A stretch of DNA of 64,000 nucleotides from the NCBI GenBank assembly GCA_009838525.1, contig VXRJ01000032.1, positions 1-64,000 on the forward strand, written 5' to 3'. Made by a program: the position numbers and the translations under genes. Source of the stretch: Acidobacteriota bacterium (GTDB taxonomy: Bacteria; Acidobacteriota; Vicinamibacteria; Vicinamibacterales; UBA8438). The notes beneath the pieces were generated by a model. That model saw only the letters and a program-made list of their open reading frames with translations, had not been told where the DNA came from and did not search any database. Positions 51,004 to 61,000 of the stretch are shown here, one piece after another. Position 1 is the first letter of the stretch. Each line of letters begins with the position of its first letter.

Positions 51004-53727
51004 CTACTGCTCCTTGATGCCGAGGACGAAGGTCAGGACGACCCCGATGACGACGAGGTACACGCCGACGTCGAAGATCAGCGGCGTGCCGATCGGCAGC
51101 CCCGCCAGCTCTCCCCACTGGCCGGTCAGGAACGGGACACCCTCCCGGATGGATCCGACGAAGCCCGAAGCGATTGCCACGGCCAGACCGACGGCGCCGA
51201 CGGCGCGGGGGTCCGCGCGCAGAATGCTGCGAGCCGCCTGCGGGCCGCAGACGAAAGCGTACAGGCTGAACGCAATGGAGGCGACCAGACCCCCGACGAA
51301 ACCGCCGCCGGGCTGGTCGTGGCCGCGCAGCAGCAGGAATACCGAGAACACGAGAATCAACGGGACCAGCCGGCGGGCGGTTTCCCGCAGGATCATGGTG
51401 TTCATGATGCCGCCGTGCCACGTCTCGGCGCGCGCTACCGCTCCCCGCGGGCTCGGAGGCGGAACGCCCTCCCGTCGCCGGGCGCCCGGCAGCAGGAGGG
51501 CGAAGACCGCCGCGCCGGCGATCGCGAGCACCGTAATCTCCCCCAGGGTGTCGATGGCGCGGAAATCGACCAGGATCACGTTGACGATGTTCCTTCCGTG
51601 ACCGCCAGGCACGGACGTGCGCTCAAAGTACTCCCTGAGATCCGGCTGGGGAGGGGACCCGGTCACGGCCAGCAGGACCAGCGTGACGCTGACCCCGACC
51701 GTGACGGCGACGATGCCGTTGCGCAATCGCGCGGGTCTCGAGGGCCAGATCTCGTTGCTGAAGTCCGGAAGCTTGAGCAGGACGATGGCGACGATCACGG
51801 TGACGAGCGTCTCCACGATCAACTGCGTCATCGCAACGTCCTCCGCGCCGAAGGTGAGGAAGATCAGCGCCGTGGCGACCCCCACCACGCCCAGGGCGCA
51901 GATCCCGAGCAGACGGGACCTGGAGCGGATGATCACGACCGACGCCGCAGCTGCCACGGCGGCGAGCGACCAATCGAGAAACGTCGCTTCCGCCAGCCGC
52001 ACGGGCCAGGGGAATACGTTCTTGATCCAGAGCGTTGCGGCCAGACTGAGGCCCAGCGTGGCGAACACGATCAGCAGGTAGTGCCGCTGGACGCCGGACT
52101 GCAGCCAGCGGGTCTGCCAGGCCGCTACGGCCGCGATGCTGTTCATGGCCGTGTCGTACGCGCGGTCGGCACTGAACGGCATCAGTCTCCTGCAACTAGC
52201 GAGCGCTTGCGTGACCGCGCCTCGCTTCCAGAATCCGAGAGCCGCCGCGGCCAGTGTCACCAGGGTCAGCGCAAGGGCCTCGCCCGTGCTGTGCCAGGGA
52301 GCCTGGTCGACAGGCAGGGGCTGTCCGGTCACTGTCGTTGCGGCGGGCACGAGCAGGCTCATGAACGGGAACTCCGGCGCCAGCCCCCAGTAGATTCCGA
52401 CCGCACCGAGCACGACCGGCCCGGACCAGAGCGCCCAGTGGCCTTCCTGCCCCGGCTTGCCGTAGTCGGGGCGGGGTCCGAAGAACGGCCTGATCGCAAG
52501 GATCAGCGCGACGGTCGCGATCGGCGCGGCGGCGAAGAACACGGCCGACGACACATAGGCGGCGGCGTTGGGCGCGAAGCCGACGGTGTACAGGAGTTCC
52601 TTGCCGATGAATCCGACCGAGGGCGGCACGCCGGCCATCGAAACGGACGCGGCCACCGCGGCGGCGAACGTGACGGGCATGGCCGTCCTCAGACCCCCGA
52701 GCTGCGTCAGGTCGCGGGTGCCGGTTGCCTTCTCGATGGTCCCGGCGACCATGAACAGGGCCGCCTTGTACAGGGCGTGCGCGACCAGGAATGCGAGGGC
52801 CGCCAGGACTCCGCGCGACGGCTCGCCCGGCCCCGCGACGGGCGGCGATCCAAGGAACATCACGCACACGCCGAGCGCCATGACCGTGGTGTAGGCCAGC
52901 ACCTGCTTCAAGTCGGACTTGCCCAGCGACACGAACGCCGTATAGACCGCCGTTACCGCTCCCACGGCGGTCAGCGTCTCCATCCAGAGCTCGGTTCCAC
53001 CCAGGAGAGGAGTCAGGCGGGCCAGCAGGAACACGCCGGCCTTGACCATCGTCGCCGAGTGCAGGTACGCCGAGACCGGCGTCGGGGCCGCCATCGCGTT
53101 CGGCAGCCAGAAGTGAAACGGGAATTGCGCCGACTTGGTGAACGCGCCGAGCAGAACCAGGACCACCACCGCCGTGTAGTGCGGGTGGTCTGCAAAGTTC
53201 ATCTGGCCGGCCAGCATCTCTCGCAGGCTGAAGGTGCCGACCGCCTGGCCCAGGACGACGAAGCCGGCCAGCATCGCCAGGGCGCCCGCGCCGGTTACGA
53301 GCAGCCCTTGAAGCGCGGAGCGCCTGGCCGTGGCGTTCTCATGCGAGTAGCCGATGAGCAGGAACGAGGTGATGGTGGTGAGTTCCCAGAAGACGAACAG
53401 CGCGATGAGGTTGTCGGCCAGCACCAGGCCGAGCATCGCCAGCATGAAACTGACGAGGAAAAGGGTGAACCGGCCGCGCTGCGGATAGCCCACCATGTAC
53501 TCGCCGGCGAAGAGGAAAATGAACGCGCCGATCCCCGTGATCAGCAAGGCGAACAGCAGACTCAGGCCATCGACGACGAAGTCGAGATCGATGCCCTGTT
53601 GCGGCAGCCACGCCGTCTCCCAGACGAGGACCTCGCCGCCGGAGACGGCTGGAATCATCGTGCAGAACCACACGAACAGCGCGACGGGCAGGGCGACTGC
53701 CAGACGCACGTATAGCGGGTTCGTCAC
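51004..53727 (-). CDS. mnhA: Mrp-type Na+/H+ antiporter subunits A and B, fused
   Basis: A 907-residue fusion of MnhA and MnhB, as also seen in PhaAB of rhizobia. The N-terminal part (about 1-740) is NuoL-like with some twenty helices: NLIALFVFWELTTITSFLLI, GAFTKSAQFPFHFWLPNAM, SATMVKAGVFLLARL. It includes the MbhE-like/DUF4040 segment AEDVAMTQLIVETLVTVIVA. The C-terminal part (about 770-907) is MnhB (LLRGHDQPGGGFVGGLVASI, IFDVGVYLVVIGVVL). The start is GTG 53727. The six-gene operon would exchange cytoplasmic Na+ for protons and support pH and salt tolerance, consistent with a marine or alkaline habitat. Confidence 0.95.
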   Translation of the reverse strand: MTNPLYVRLAVALPVALFVWFCTMIPAVSGGEVLVWETAWLPQQGIDLDFVVDGLSLLFALLITGIGAFIFLFAGEYMVGYPQRGRFTLFLVSFMLAMLGLVLADNLIALFVFWELTTITSFLLIGYSHENATARRSALQGLLVTGAGALAMLAGFVVLGQAVGTFSLREMLAGQMNFADHPHYTAVVVLVLLGAFTKSAQFPFHFWLPNAMAAPTPVSAYLHSATMVKAGVFLLARLTPLLGGTELWMETLTAVGAVTAVYTAFVSLGKSDLKQVLAYTTVMALGVCVMFLGSPPVAGPGEPSRGVLAALAFLVAHALYKAALFMVAGTIEKATGTRDLTQLGGLRTAMPVTFAAAVAASVSMAGVPPSVGFIGKELLYTVGFAPNAAAYVSSAVFFAAAPIATVALILAIRPFFGPRPDYGKPGQEGHWALWSGPVVLGAVGIYWGLAPEFPFMSLLVPAATTVTGQPLPVDQAPWHSTGEALALTLVTLAAAALGFWKRGAVTQALASCRRLMPFSADRAYDTAMNSIAAVAAWQTRWLQSGVQRHYLLIVFATLGLSLAATLWIKNVFPWPVRLAEATFLDWSLAAVAAAASVVIIRSRSRLLGICALGVVGVATALIFLTFGAEDVAMTQLIVETLVTVIVAIVLLKLPDFSNEIWPSRPARLRNGIVAVTVGVSVTLVLLAVTGSPPQPDLREYFERTSVPGGHGRNIVNVILVDFRAIDTLGEITVLAIAGAAVFALLLPGARRREGVPPPSPRGAVARAETWHGGIMNTMILRETARRLVPLILVFSVFLLLRGHDQPGGGFVGGLVASIAFSLYAFVCGPQAARSILRADPRAVGAVGLAVAIASGFVGSIREGVPFLTGQWGELAGLPIGTPLIFDVGVYLVVIGVVLTFVLGIKEQ

Positions 53728-53795
53728 ACTCGATTCCCGGAACGGCGGTAGCGTTGGTCGAACAATCGCAGGTGAGCTTCTCTTAGCGTTGGTTG

Positions 53796-55625
53796 TTAGG
53801 GCAGGGCGAAGACAAACAGCGTATTGCTGCCAGTCGACGTGGTCAACTCAGGGGTGATCCGGAGGAAGCTGGTTCCCTGCGTGATGCCGCCCGCCGCGAT
53901 GGCGACGTACTGGCGGCCGTTCACGCTGTAGCTCATCGGGCGGCCGCTGACCGGGCCGTTCAGGATGGTCTGCCACAGAATGTCGCCCGTCTCGGCGTTG
54001 AAGGCGCGGAAGCGGCGAACGGTGTCGCCGGAGAAAAGCAGGTTGCCGCCAGTCGCGAGGACGGATCCATAGATGGGCGCGCGCTGCTGGTAGCGCCATA
54101 GCGTCTTGCCGGTCGATGCCGAGATCGCCTCCAGCCAGCCGACCGGCGCGGTTTCGGGATCGAGATCGGGATGGTGGCGTACGACGGCGCGGACGTCGTA
54201 GCCATCGCTCGGGCCCGCCTCCTCCACGGACATCGACAGGTCCATGCACGCGTTGTTCATCGGCATGTACATCGCGTCGGTAACAGGGCTATAGGCGCCG
54301 GACGGCTGATTCTTGCCGCCGAGCAGGTGCGGGCAGGCAAGCACCGGATCGGTGACCGACCAGGGGGTCGTGCTCTCGTCGATGATCGGCCGGCCGGTCC
54401 GGACGTCGAGTCCGGTCATGATGTTCTGGTAGACGGTCGGCCGCGCCCAGAGAAACTCGCCGGTTGCCGCGTCGAGGGTCCAGACGAGGCCGGTCTTTCC
54501 GGGAATGCCGGTGATCACCTTGCGGCGCTCGCCCGGCGCCAAATCGGGGTTGATCCACGGCACCTCGGCGGGATCCGGCGAGACTTCGGTCTCGACGATC
54601 AGCCGCTCGAAGACGTGGTCCAGATCCCAGTTGTCGCGCGGCAGGTGCTGGAAGTACCAGACCAACTCGCCGGTCTGCGGATCGAGAGCAAGCGTCGAGT
54701 TCGTATAGAGCAGGTCCGCCTTGCCCGATCCGCGGAGCGGCTCCGGCAGCGGCGACGGCGGCCCGGTTCCCCAGTAGATGAGTCCCAGTTCCGGGTCGTA
54801 GCTGCCCTGCAGCCAGGCGGACGTGTGGCGCCGGGCCGAGAGCGCGAGGCCGCCCCAGGTGTCGCCCCCCGGCTGATCCGGGGTCGCCGCCGTGTTCACG
54901 CGCCAGCGCTCTTCTCCCGTCTCGGGATCGTGCCCGGTGATGAAACAGCCGCCCGGGCGCGGACTCGACGGGTTGCAGCGCGAGCCGGTGACCAACATGC
55001 CGTCGACGATGATCGGGCCGGTCGTCTGCGCCACCTGCTCGCGCCAGTCGGCCCGCTGTGATTCCCAGACGAGCGCGCCGGTCCGCGCGTCCAGCGCCAC
55101 GAGGTAGGCGTCGTTCGTGGCGACGTAGATCTTGTCGTCGTAGAGGGAGACGTTGCGGTAGCGGGCGCGCGTGCCGGTGGTGTTCCACGGCTCGTCCGGC
55201 GTGAACCGGCGGTACTCCCAGAGCAGGTCGCCTGTCGTGGCGTCGACCGCCTCCACGCGATCCTCCACATGCGGGAAGAACATCACGCCGTTGTAGACAA
55301 TCGGCTCTACTTCCTGGTAGCCCTCGGTCATCGAGCGCGACCAGACCAGTTGCAGGCCGCCGACCGTGTCCGAATCGATCTGATCGAGCGGGCTGTAACC
55401 CCAGAGGCCGTAGCCGCCCCGGAAAGTGAGCCAGTTCTCCGGGCGCGGATCGCGCAACATGGCATCCGTCACGGGCACGAAGTCGCGGAGCAGCGGGGGG
55501 ATGGGCGCCGGCGTGTCGCTGGACGATTGCTGGGCTCGCGGAGCAGCCGCCCCGAAGCCGAGCGCGGCCAGCACAACGGCGGCCCCGCAGGCAGCCAGGG
55601 CGGGGCGAGGGTGTCTGTTCCGCAT
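53796..55625 (-). CDS. PQQ-dependent quinoprotein dehydrogenase (cassette B)
   Basis: A 609-residue exported protein with a signal peptide (ALAACGAAVVLAALGFGAAA) and an eight-bladed PQQ beta-propeller. It has WLTFRGGYGLWGYSPLDQID, repeated blade motifs such as VEAVDATTGDLLWEYR, LVALDARTGALVWESQ and FNAETGDILWQTILNGPVSG, and LRGSGKADLLYTNSTLALDP. Relatives are alcohol, glucose or other polyol dehydrogenases. There is no C-terminal haem domain, so electrons would need a separate cytochrome; the DUF1592 haem protein upstream in the same operon is a candidate. It lies 32 bases after the ankyrin gene. Confidence 0.92.
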   Translation of the reverse strand: MRNRHPRPALAACGAAVVLAALGFGAAAPRAQQSSSDTPAPIPPLLRDFVPVTDAMLRDPRPENWLTFRGGYGLWGYSPLDQIDSDTVGGLQLVWSRSMTEGYQEVEPIVYNGVMFFPHVEDRVEAVDATTGDLLWEYRRFTPDEPWNTTGTRARYRNVSLYDDKIYVATNDAYLVALDARTGALVWESQRADWREQVAQTTGPIIVDGMLVTGSRCNPSSPRPGGCFITGHDPETGEERWRVNTAATPDQPGGDTWGGLALSARRHTSAWLQGSYDPELGLIYWGTGPPSPLPEPLRGSGKADLLYTNSTLALDPQTGELVWYFQHLPRDNWDLDHVFERLIVETEVSPDPAEVPWINPDLAPGERRKVITGIPGKTGLVWTLDAATGEFLWARPTVYQNIMTGLDVRTGRPIIDESTTPWSVTDPVLACPHLLGGKNQPSGAYSPVTDAMYMPMNNACMDLSMSVEEAGPSDGYDVRAVVRHHPDLDPETAPVGWLEAISASTGKTLWRYQQRAPIYGSVLATGGNLLFSGDTVRRFRAFNAETGDILWQTILNGPVSGRPMSYSVNGRQYVAIAAGGITQGTSFLRITPELTTSTGSNTLFVFALP

Positions 55626-55657
55626 GCCGTCTTCTCCGCCGGCGCCGTCCCGGGGGT

Positions 55658-57043
55658 CTATCGTGGGGCGGGCTCGTCCGCGCCCTGCTCCACGAGGTAG
55701 TGGACGACCGACTCGAACTGCAGCTCCTCCGCCACATCGAGCGCGGTCCGGCCGTTCGGATCGGCGGCATGTACGTCGGCGCCCAGCTCGACGGCCAGCT
55801 TGACCGCGGCGAGCGTGCGCGATTCCGGCGTGCCGTCGTCGGTGTAGGGCACCCACGGCCGGACCCGGCCGCCGCCCATGCCGAGCGCCGCCATAAGCGC
55901 CGTCGTCCGATCCGTGCGCCATTGCATGGACCCGTCGGCGACGTACTCCACTTCCAGCACGAACCGGGGATCCGCACCGTGCTCCGCCAGCAGTTGCATC
56001 AGTTCCGCGCGAGCGAAGCGGGCGGCGAGCCAGAACGGGGTCGCGCCGATGAAGCTGGGCGGAAAGTGCAAGTCGCGCGACGCCCGGCGCGTCGGTGTCC
56101 AGGTCTCGAGGCGGACGTCCGGATCGGCGCCCGCTTCCAGCAGCGCCCGCGTCGCCCGCACGTCGTTCCGCATCGCCGATTCGTGCAGCGCCGCGAAGCC
56201 GGCCGCCGCGGCGCCAGGATCCGCCCCGCGCTCGAGCAGGAATGCCAGCAGCTCGTTGTGCCCGCCGTGCGCGGCCAGGGTTACCGCGCTCACCCCCCAC
56301 GCGTCGGCGTCGTCCACGTCGGCCCCGGCGTCCACCAGGAGACGAGCCGACTCCAGGTCGCCGGCCCGCACCGCGAACAGCAGCGCCGTGTTGCCGCCGT
56401 GCGGAATCTCCTTGTTGTTGCGGCTGTGCGGCGGCACGCCCATCCACTGCGACCAGACGTCGGAGACGGCGTGGAGATCGGCGCCATGCGCGATCAGGGT
56501 CTCGACGACGGCCGGATGTCGTTGCGCGGCCGCCCACATGAGCGCTGTCTGGCCGCGGGTCCCTCGCCGTTCCAGGTCGGCGCCGGCCCCGGCGAGCCGA
56601 TCGACGACGTCCGCGGCGCCCGCGCGGGCAGCCACCATCACCGGAGTCTCGCCCGCGAGCAACGCAAGGTTGGGGTCGGCGCCCGCCGCCAGCAGCAGAT
56701 CGGTCACTCGGGGGTTGCGATTCTCCCCCGCCGCCCAGAGCGGCGTCGCGCCCAGATCGTTCGCGCCGTTCGGATCCGCCCCCGCCTCGAGCAACAGTTG
56801 CGCGGCGTCGTAGCTGTCGGAATGAACGGCCCAGAGCAGCGCGGTCGATCCATCTGCCTCCGCCGCGTCGGCGTCCACCCCCGCCTGAAGCAACGTACCG
56901 ACCGCGCCGGCGTCGCCCTGCTTCGCCGCGGCAATCAGGGCCGCGGCGTCGGAACGGGCCGCATCGTCGTTCGGCTGGGCGGACGCAGGACCGGCGGAAA
57001 CGCACGCGACGACGGCCGCGATCCACCCCGCGCGGATCCGCAT
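55658..57043 (-). CDS. Exported ankyrin-repeat protein (cassette B)
   Basis: A 461-residue paralogue of the cassette A protein. It has a signal peptide (GWIAAVVACVSAGPASAQ) and about nine ankyrin repeats (TALLWAVHSDSYDAAQLLLE, TALMWAAAQRHPAVVETLIA). It carries the same interrupting insertions: one near 195-225 with WSQWMGVPPHSRNNKE and one near 315-400 with FIGATPFWLAARF, then ADGSMQWRTDRTTALMAAL. The ribosome site AGGGAG lies seven bases upstream of ATG 57043. It sits between DUF1552 and the PQQ dehydrogenase. Confidence 0.92.
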   Translation of the reverse strand: MRIRAGWIAAVVACVSAGPASAQPNDDAARSDAAALIAAAKQGDAGAVGTLLQAGVDADAAEADGSTALLWAVHSDSYDAAQLLLEAGADPNGANDLGATPLWAAGENRNPRVTDLLLAAGADPNLALLAGETPVMVAARAGAADVVDRLAGAGADLERRGTRGQTALMWAAAQRHPAVVETLIAHGADLHAVSDVWSQWMGVPPHSRNNKEIPHGGNTALLFAVRAGDLESARLLVDAGADVDDADAWGVSAVTLAAHGGHNELLAFLLERGADPGAAAAGFAALHESAMRNDVRATRALLEAGADPDVRLETWTPTRRASRDLHFPPSFIGATPFWLAARFARAELMQLLAEHGADPRFVLEVEYVADGSMQWRTDRTTALMAALGMGGGRVRPWVPYTDDGTPESRTLAAVKLAVELGADVHAADPNGRTALDVAEELQFESVVHYLVEQGADEPAPR

Positions 57044-57054
57044 CGCGCCGCTCC

Positions 57055-58395
57055 CTACAGATCGGCCAGCGTGTCGAGCGGCAGTTTGCCGGTGCTGCCC
57101 CCGATTCGGTCGACCGGGACATCCATCTTGTCCATCAGCGTCACCAGCAGGTTCGCCAGCGACGGCTCCTTGGCGTAACGAATGTGGCGACCGGTCGGCA
57201 GGCGCCCGGCGCCGCCGCCGACCAGCATGATCGGCAGGTTGTCGCCTGCGTGGCGCGTGCTGTTGGAGATGCCCGACCCGTACATGATGGTCACGTGGTC
57301 GAGCAGCGACCCGTCGCCGTCCGGGGTCGCCCGCAGCTTCGCGAGATATTTCGAGAGCAACTCCGTGTGGTACCGGTTGATCTTCGACATGTGTTCGATG
57401 ATCTCCGGCACGTTGTTGTGGTGCGAGAGCGGATGGTGCGCCTCCGGCACGCCAATCTGCGGATACGGGCGCGCACTCTGCTCCTTGCCGATCATGAACG
57501 AGACGACCCGGGTCAGATCGGACTGGAACGCGAGGAGTTGCAAGTCGAGCATCAGCTCCAGGTGGTCCTCGAAAACCGGCGGCGCTCCCTGCGGCTGCCG
57601 TATTTCGGGCAGTTCCAGGTCGCTCTGCTCCTCCGCGCGCTGGATCCGCCGCTCGACGTCGCGGACTGATTCCGTGTAGTCGTCCAGCTTGGTGCGGTCC
57701 GAGGCGCCCAGCTCGCGCTTCAGATCGGCCAGCTTCCCGTTCACGGCGTCGAGCAGGCTCTTGTGCTGCCGCAGCCGCGCGGCGCGCGCCTCGCGGTCGG
57801 TGCTGCCGCTGTCGCCGAACAGCGTCTCGAACACCGCGCGCGGGTTCCATTCCATCGGCAGCGGCTGCGTCGGGCTGCGCCATGAAAGCGTGTGCGTGTA
57901 GACGCAACTCAGGTTGCCGGTGCAGGCGCCCGCGTTGTTCGGCCGGTCCATCGCCACCTCGAGTGAGGCGACCTGCGTCTCCCTGGCGTAGTGCCGGGCA
58001 AGCAGCTGATCCATCGAGACGTCGGCGATGATCTCCGTTTCGTTCGTACCGCCACGGGTCGTCCCCGTCAGGAACGACCCGGACGCCCCGGCGTGGATGT
58101 AGTTCCAGTTGGCGTGCAGGCCGGACAGCACGATCATCTGGTCGCGGTAAGGTGCGAGAGGCTCCAGGATCGGCGTGAGCCGGAATCCGGTCCCCTCCTC
58201 CGCCGGGGTCCAGTACTCCATCGCCATGCCGTTCGGGACGTAGAACGCCTGGAAACGGTGCGGCGCCTTCGTGGCCGCGCGCGCGGCGCGCGAGACGGCG
58301 GTGGGAGCCATCGCGTCGAGGAACGGCAGCGCGAGCGTCGCGCCGAGCCCCCGAAGCACGGTCCGCCGCGGCAACGACTTCTGGATCAGGGTCAT
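57055..58395 (-). CDS. DUF1552-family Tat-exported protein (cassette B)
   Basis: A 446-residue paralogue of the cassette A protein. The Tat-type start is KSLPRRTVLRGLGATLALPF, and it shares FYVPNGMAMEYWTPAEEG, HAGASGSFLTGTTRG, WNPRAVFETLFGDSGSTD, PEAHHPLSHHNNVPE and DGSLLDHVTIMYGSGISNS. The ribosome site GGAGAG precedes ATG 58395. There are 23 bases between it and the DUF1592 gene and 11 to the ankyrin gene. Confidence 0.93.
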   Translation of the reverse strand: MTLIQKSLPRRTVLRGLGATLALPFLDAMAPTAVSRAARAATKAPHRFQAFYVPNGMAMEYWTPAEEGTGFRLTPILEPLAPYRDQMIVLSGLHANWNYIHAGASGSFLTGTTRGGTNETEIIADVSMDQLLARHYARETQVASLEVAMDRPNNAGACTGNLSCVYTHTLSWRSPTQPLPMEWNPRAVFETLFGDSGSTDREARAARLRQHKSLLDAVNGKLADLKRELGASDRTKLDDYTESVRDVERRIQRAEEQSDLELPEIRQPQGAPPVFEDHLELMLDLQLLAFQSDLTRVVSFMIGKEQSARPYPQIGVPEAHHPLSHHNNVPEIIEHMSKINRYHTELLSKYLAKLRATPDGDGSLLDHVTIMYGSGISNSTRHAGDNLPIMLVGGGAGRLPTGRHIRYAKEPSLANLLVTLMDKMDVPVDRIGGSTGKLPLDTLADL

Positions 58396-58418
58396 GGTTG
58401 ACTCTCCGCTGGGAGCTC

Positions 58419-60935
58419 CTAGTTTACCGCGTCCGTCGAGACCGCCGAAGGGAGCCCGCGCATCCTGAACTGCGGGCTCCGGACGATCCCCGACACGATC
58501 GCCGACCAACGATACTCCGACTCCGCCGCCTCCCGCACGATCGCACGCACGGCCGGCCGATCGTAGTATTCCAGGCGCCGGCCCATTGCGTAGGACAACA
58601 GCTTCTCGGTCACCGTCAGCGGGAAACGATCCGGCTCGTCGAGCAGCAGCGCGCGGAGGCCGGCGAGGCCAGCTACGGGATCGCCGCCCGCCGTCATTCC
58701 CGTCGCGTCGATCGGCAGCCCCTGCTCGTCCGTCGTGCGCCAGCCGCCAATCACGTCGAAGTGCTCCAGGGCAAACCCGAGCGGATCGATCACCGAATGG
58801 CAACTCGCGCAGACCGGGTTTCGCCGGTGCTCCGCCAGGCGTTCCCGGATCGATGCCGGAGCCGCGCCCGGTTCGTCCTCCAGGTCGGTGTCCACGCCGG
58901 GCGGCGGCGGCGGCACCGGCGTTCCGAAGATGTTGTCGACGAGCCACTTCCCGCGCAGCACGGGCGACGTGCGGTCGGGGTACGACGTTGTCGCGAGTAG
59001 CGCGCCGGCCGCCAGCAGCCCGCCCCGCCGTTCCGGGTCGGTCAGCGCGACGCGACGGAACCGGTTGCCGTAGATGCCCGGAATCCCGTAGTGCAGGGCC
59101 AGACGCTCGTTCACGAACGTGTAGTCGGCGTCCAGCAGGTCCGTGACGCTTCGATCCTCGACGATCGTGCTCGCCACGAACCGCTCCACCTCTTCCCGGA
59201 ATGCCTCGAGCAGCGTCTCGTCGTAGTGCGGGTACTGAACCGGGTCGACCACCACCTCGCCCACGCGCCGCAGATTGAGCCACTGCGCCGCGAAGTCGTC
59301 GACCAGCGCCTCGACGGCGCGTGGGTCGTTCAGCATCCGGCGCACCTGCTGGTCGAGCACGGCCGGATCGGACAGGCGCCCCGCCTCGGCCAGCTCCAGC
59401 AGCATGTCGTCCGGCAGGCTGCTCCAGAGGAAGAACGACAGCCGTGACGCCAGATCCAGGTCCGACAGGGCGTAGGCGGTCCCGCCATCGGCGGAGTCGA
59501 CCGGATCGCGGTAAACGCGCAGCAGGAACTCCGGATCGATCAGCACCCGTTCGAGGGCGAACTGCACACCGTGCCTGAAGCTCTCCCCTTCGGTCCGTCC
59601 CTCGTCGAAGAAAACGAGCAGGGACTCGATGTCGGCGTCGGTCACCGGGCGCCGGAAGGCACGGCGGGCGATGGGGCGAAGGATCTCCGCCGCGCAGGCA
59701 CGCTCCTCGGTCTCCAGCGCCGGCTGACAGACGAAGATAGCGCGGCGGCTGGGAGTATCCGACGCCTCCCCCGTCGTCTCGTAGGGACCGCCGATCTCGA
59801 CCGCGGCGACTGCCGCATAGCCCATGTAGATCTGGTCGTTCGTCAGCACGCGGCCCCGCTGCAGCGGCTGCGGGATTCCCTCCGGTTCCCACAGTTGCCG
59901 GACGAACGACACGCCGACGGTATGCGGCCCGGCCGTCACCGGCATCCGGACTTCCAGGTGGGCATCACCGTCGCGCTGCATGAACGCTTCCCATTCGGGG
60001 TCGGCGGCAAAGCCCGGTTCGCCATCGCCAGCGTAACTCGCCGCGGCCGGCTGCCCCGGTACGTTACCTCCCACCGTGAAGCGCTGAACGAGCCGGCCGT
60101 CGAGGCGGACATCCAGCCACTGCGGCCAGCCCATCCCCATCAGGTAGTCCTGGTACTGCCGCCGCAGATCGATCCGCACGGCGTACTCGCCGTCGACCGG
60201 GAAGTGGTACTCGATCGCCCGGCCGCCGCGCGATCCGAGCGGCAGGTCATTCCCCTGACGACCGTCCTGCACAATGTGAAGCGAGATTTCAAACGTTTCC
60301 GAACCCGGCGTTACCGGCGGCAGACCGACCGCCAGGCGGGTCACCTGCCGCGCCACCGAGAGATACCGCTCGATGTGCGCGGTGGTCAGGCCGAGGACGT
60401 CGGCGAAATTGTCGAAGCTGCCATCGGCTGTCTCATCGCCCGGCAGAAGCGATTCGACATCGACGTCGAGCGCGAAGAGATCGCGAATCGCGTTGCGGTA
60501 CTCCGTCCGATTCAAACGGTGGACGGCGCCGACCCGGCCCGGATTGGGGTCGGCCGTCCAGGCGCGGTCCAGTTCGGATTCCAGCCAGCCCGCCACCGTC
60601 CGGTAGGTCGGCCGGTCCGGGCGCGGCCGGCCCGGAGGAGGCATCGATCCGGCCCGTAGCCGCAACGCGACCTTCTCCCAGACTTCGGCGTTCGCCGCGA
60701 CATCGTGCGGGTCCAGCTCGTCGAGGGCGAGCTCCGCGGTCCGGAGGCGGCCGTTGTGGCACGCGACACAGTAGCGGCGGAAGAGCCGCTGCGCCTCATC
60801 GGCATCCGCCCCGGCCGGTCCCGCGTTCTGGAGCGCCGGGGCCGGTTCCGCCGCCCGTCCAGTGCCGGACGCCGCCGCCACGACGGCGATGCCAACCGCC
60901 GCGGCGGCGATCCAGGCGCCCGCGGTGCTTTGCAT
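58419..60935 (-). CDS. DUF1592-family exported cytochrome-like protein (cassette B)
   Basis: An 838-residue paralogue of the cassette A protein. After a signal peptide (AAAAVGIAVVAAASGTGRA) comes the haem motif CVACH at 56-60, SMPPPGRPRPD, the DUF1587 block (HRLNRTEYRNAIRDLFALDV), a beta-sandwich with GEYAVRIDLRRQYQDYLMG, DUF1595/1592 blocks (RRAFRRPVTDADIESLL, RLSFFLWSSLPDDMLLELAE), DUF1588 (SPVLRGKWLVDNIFG, CASCHSVIDPLGFALEHFD) and DUF1585 (TEKLLSYAMGRRLEYYDRP). The signal peptide begins directly at ATG 60935, which makes this start more certain than that of the cassette A copy. Confidence 0.94.
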   Translation of the reverse strand: MQSTAGAWIAAAAVGIAVVAAASGTGRAAEPAPALQNAGPAGADADEAQRLFRRYCVACHNGRLRTAELALDELDPHDVAANAEVWEKVALRLRAGSMPPPGRPRPDRPTYRTVAGWLESELDRAWTADPNPGRVGAVHRLNRTEYRNAIRDLFALDVDVESLLPGDETADGSFDNFADVLGLTTAHIERYLSVARQVTRLAVGLPPVTPGSETFEISLHIVQDGRQGNDLPLGSRGGRAIEYHFPVDGEYAVRIDLRRQYQDYLMGMGWPQWLDVRLDGRLVQRFTVGGNVPGQPAAASYAGDGEPGFAADPEWEAFMQRDGDAHLEVRMPVTAGPHTVGVSFVRQLWEPEGIPQPLQRGRVLTNDQIYMGYAAVAAVEIGGPYETTGEASDTPSRRAIFVCQPALETEERACAAEILRPIARRAFRRPVTDADIESLLVFFDEGRTEGESFRHGVQFALERVLIDPEFLLRVYRDPVDSADGGTAYALSDLDLASRLSFFLWSSLPDDMLLELAEAGRLSDPAVLDQQVRRMLNDPRAVEALVDDFAAQWLNLRRVGEVVVDPVQYPHYDETLLEAFREEVERFVASTIVEDRSVTDLLDADYTFVNERLALHYGIPGIYGNRFRRVALTDPERRGGLLAAGALLATTSYPDRTSPVLRGKWLVDNIFGTPVPPPPPGVDTDLEDEPGAAPASIRERLAEHRRNPVCASCHSVIDPLGFALEHFDVIGGWRTTDEQGLPIDATGMTAGGDPVAGLAGLRALLLDEPDRFPLTVTEKLLSYAMGRRLEYYDRPAVRAIVREAAESEYRWSAIVSGIVRSPQFRMRGLPSAVSTDAVN

Positions 60936-61000
60936 GGACAGCTTCCCGGTGTCCGCGTCTTGTCCGGTCGTTCCCCGTTCCCGGCCCGTTTGCTACGCGC

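Noticed and set aside
51319-53715. A 798-codon open frame antisense to the mnhAB gene
   Set aside because: Gln/Arg/Asp-rich shadow of a hydrophobic membrane protein; no signal, domain or ribosome site.
53796-57122. A single 1108-codon frame that would fuse sequence over the ankyrin gene with the PQQ dehydrogenase
   Set aside because: Upstream of 55625 this frame is Arg/Gly-rich nonsense, while the ankyrin protein is encoded there in another frame with its own signal peptide and ribosome site.
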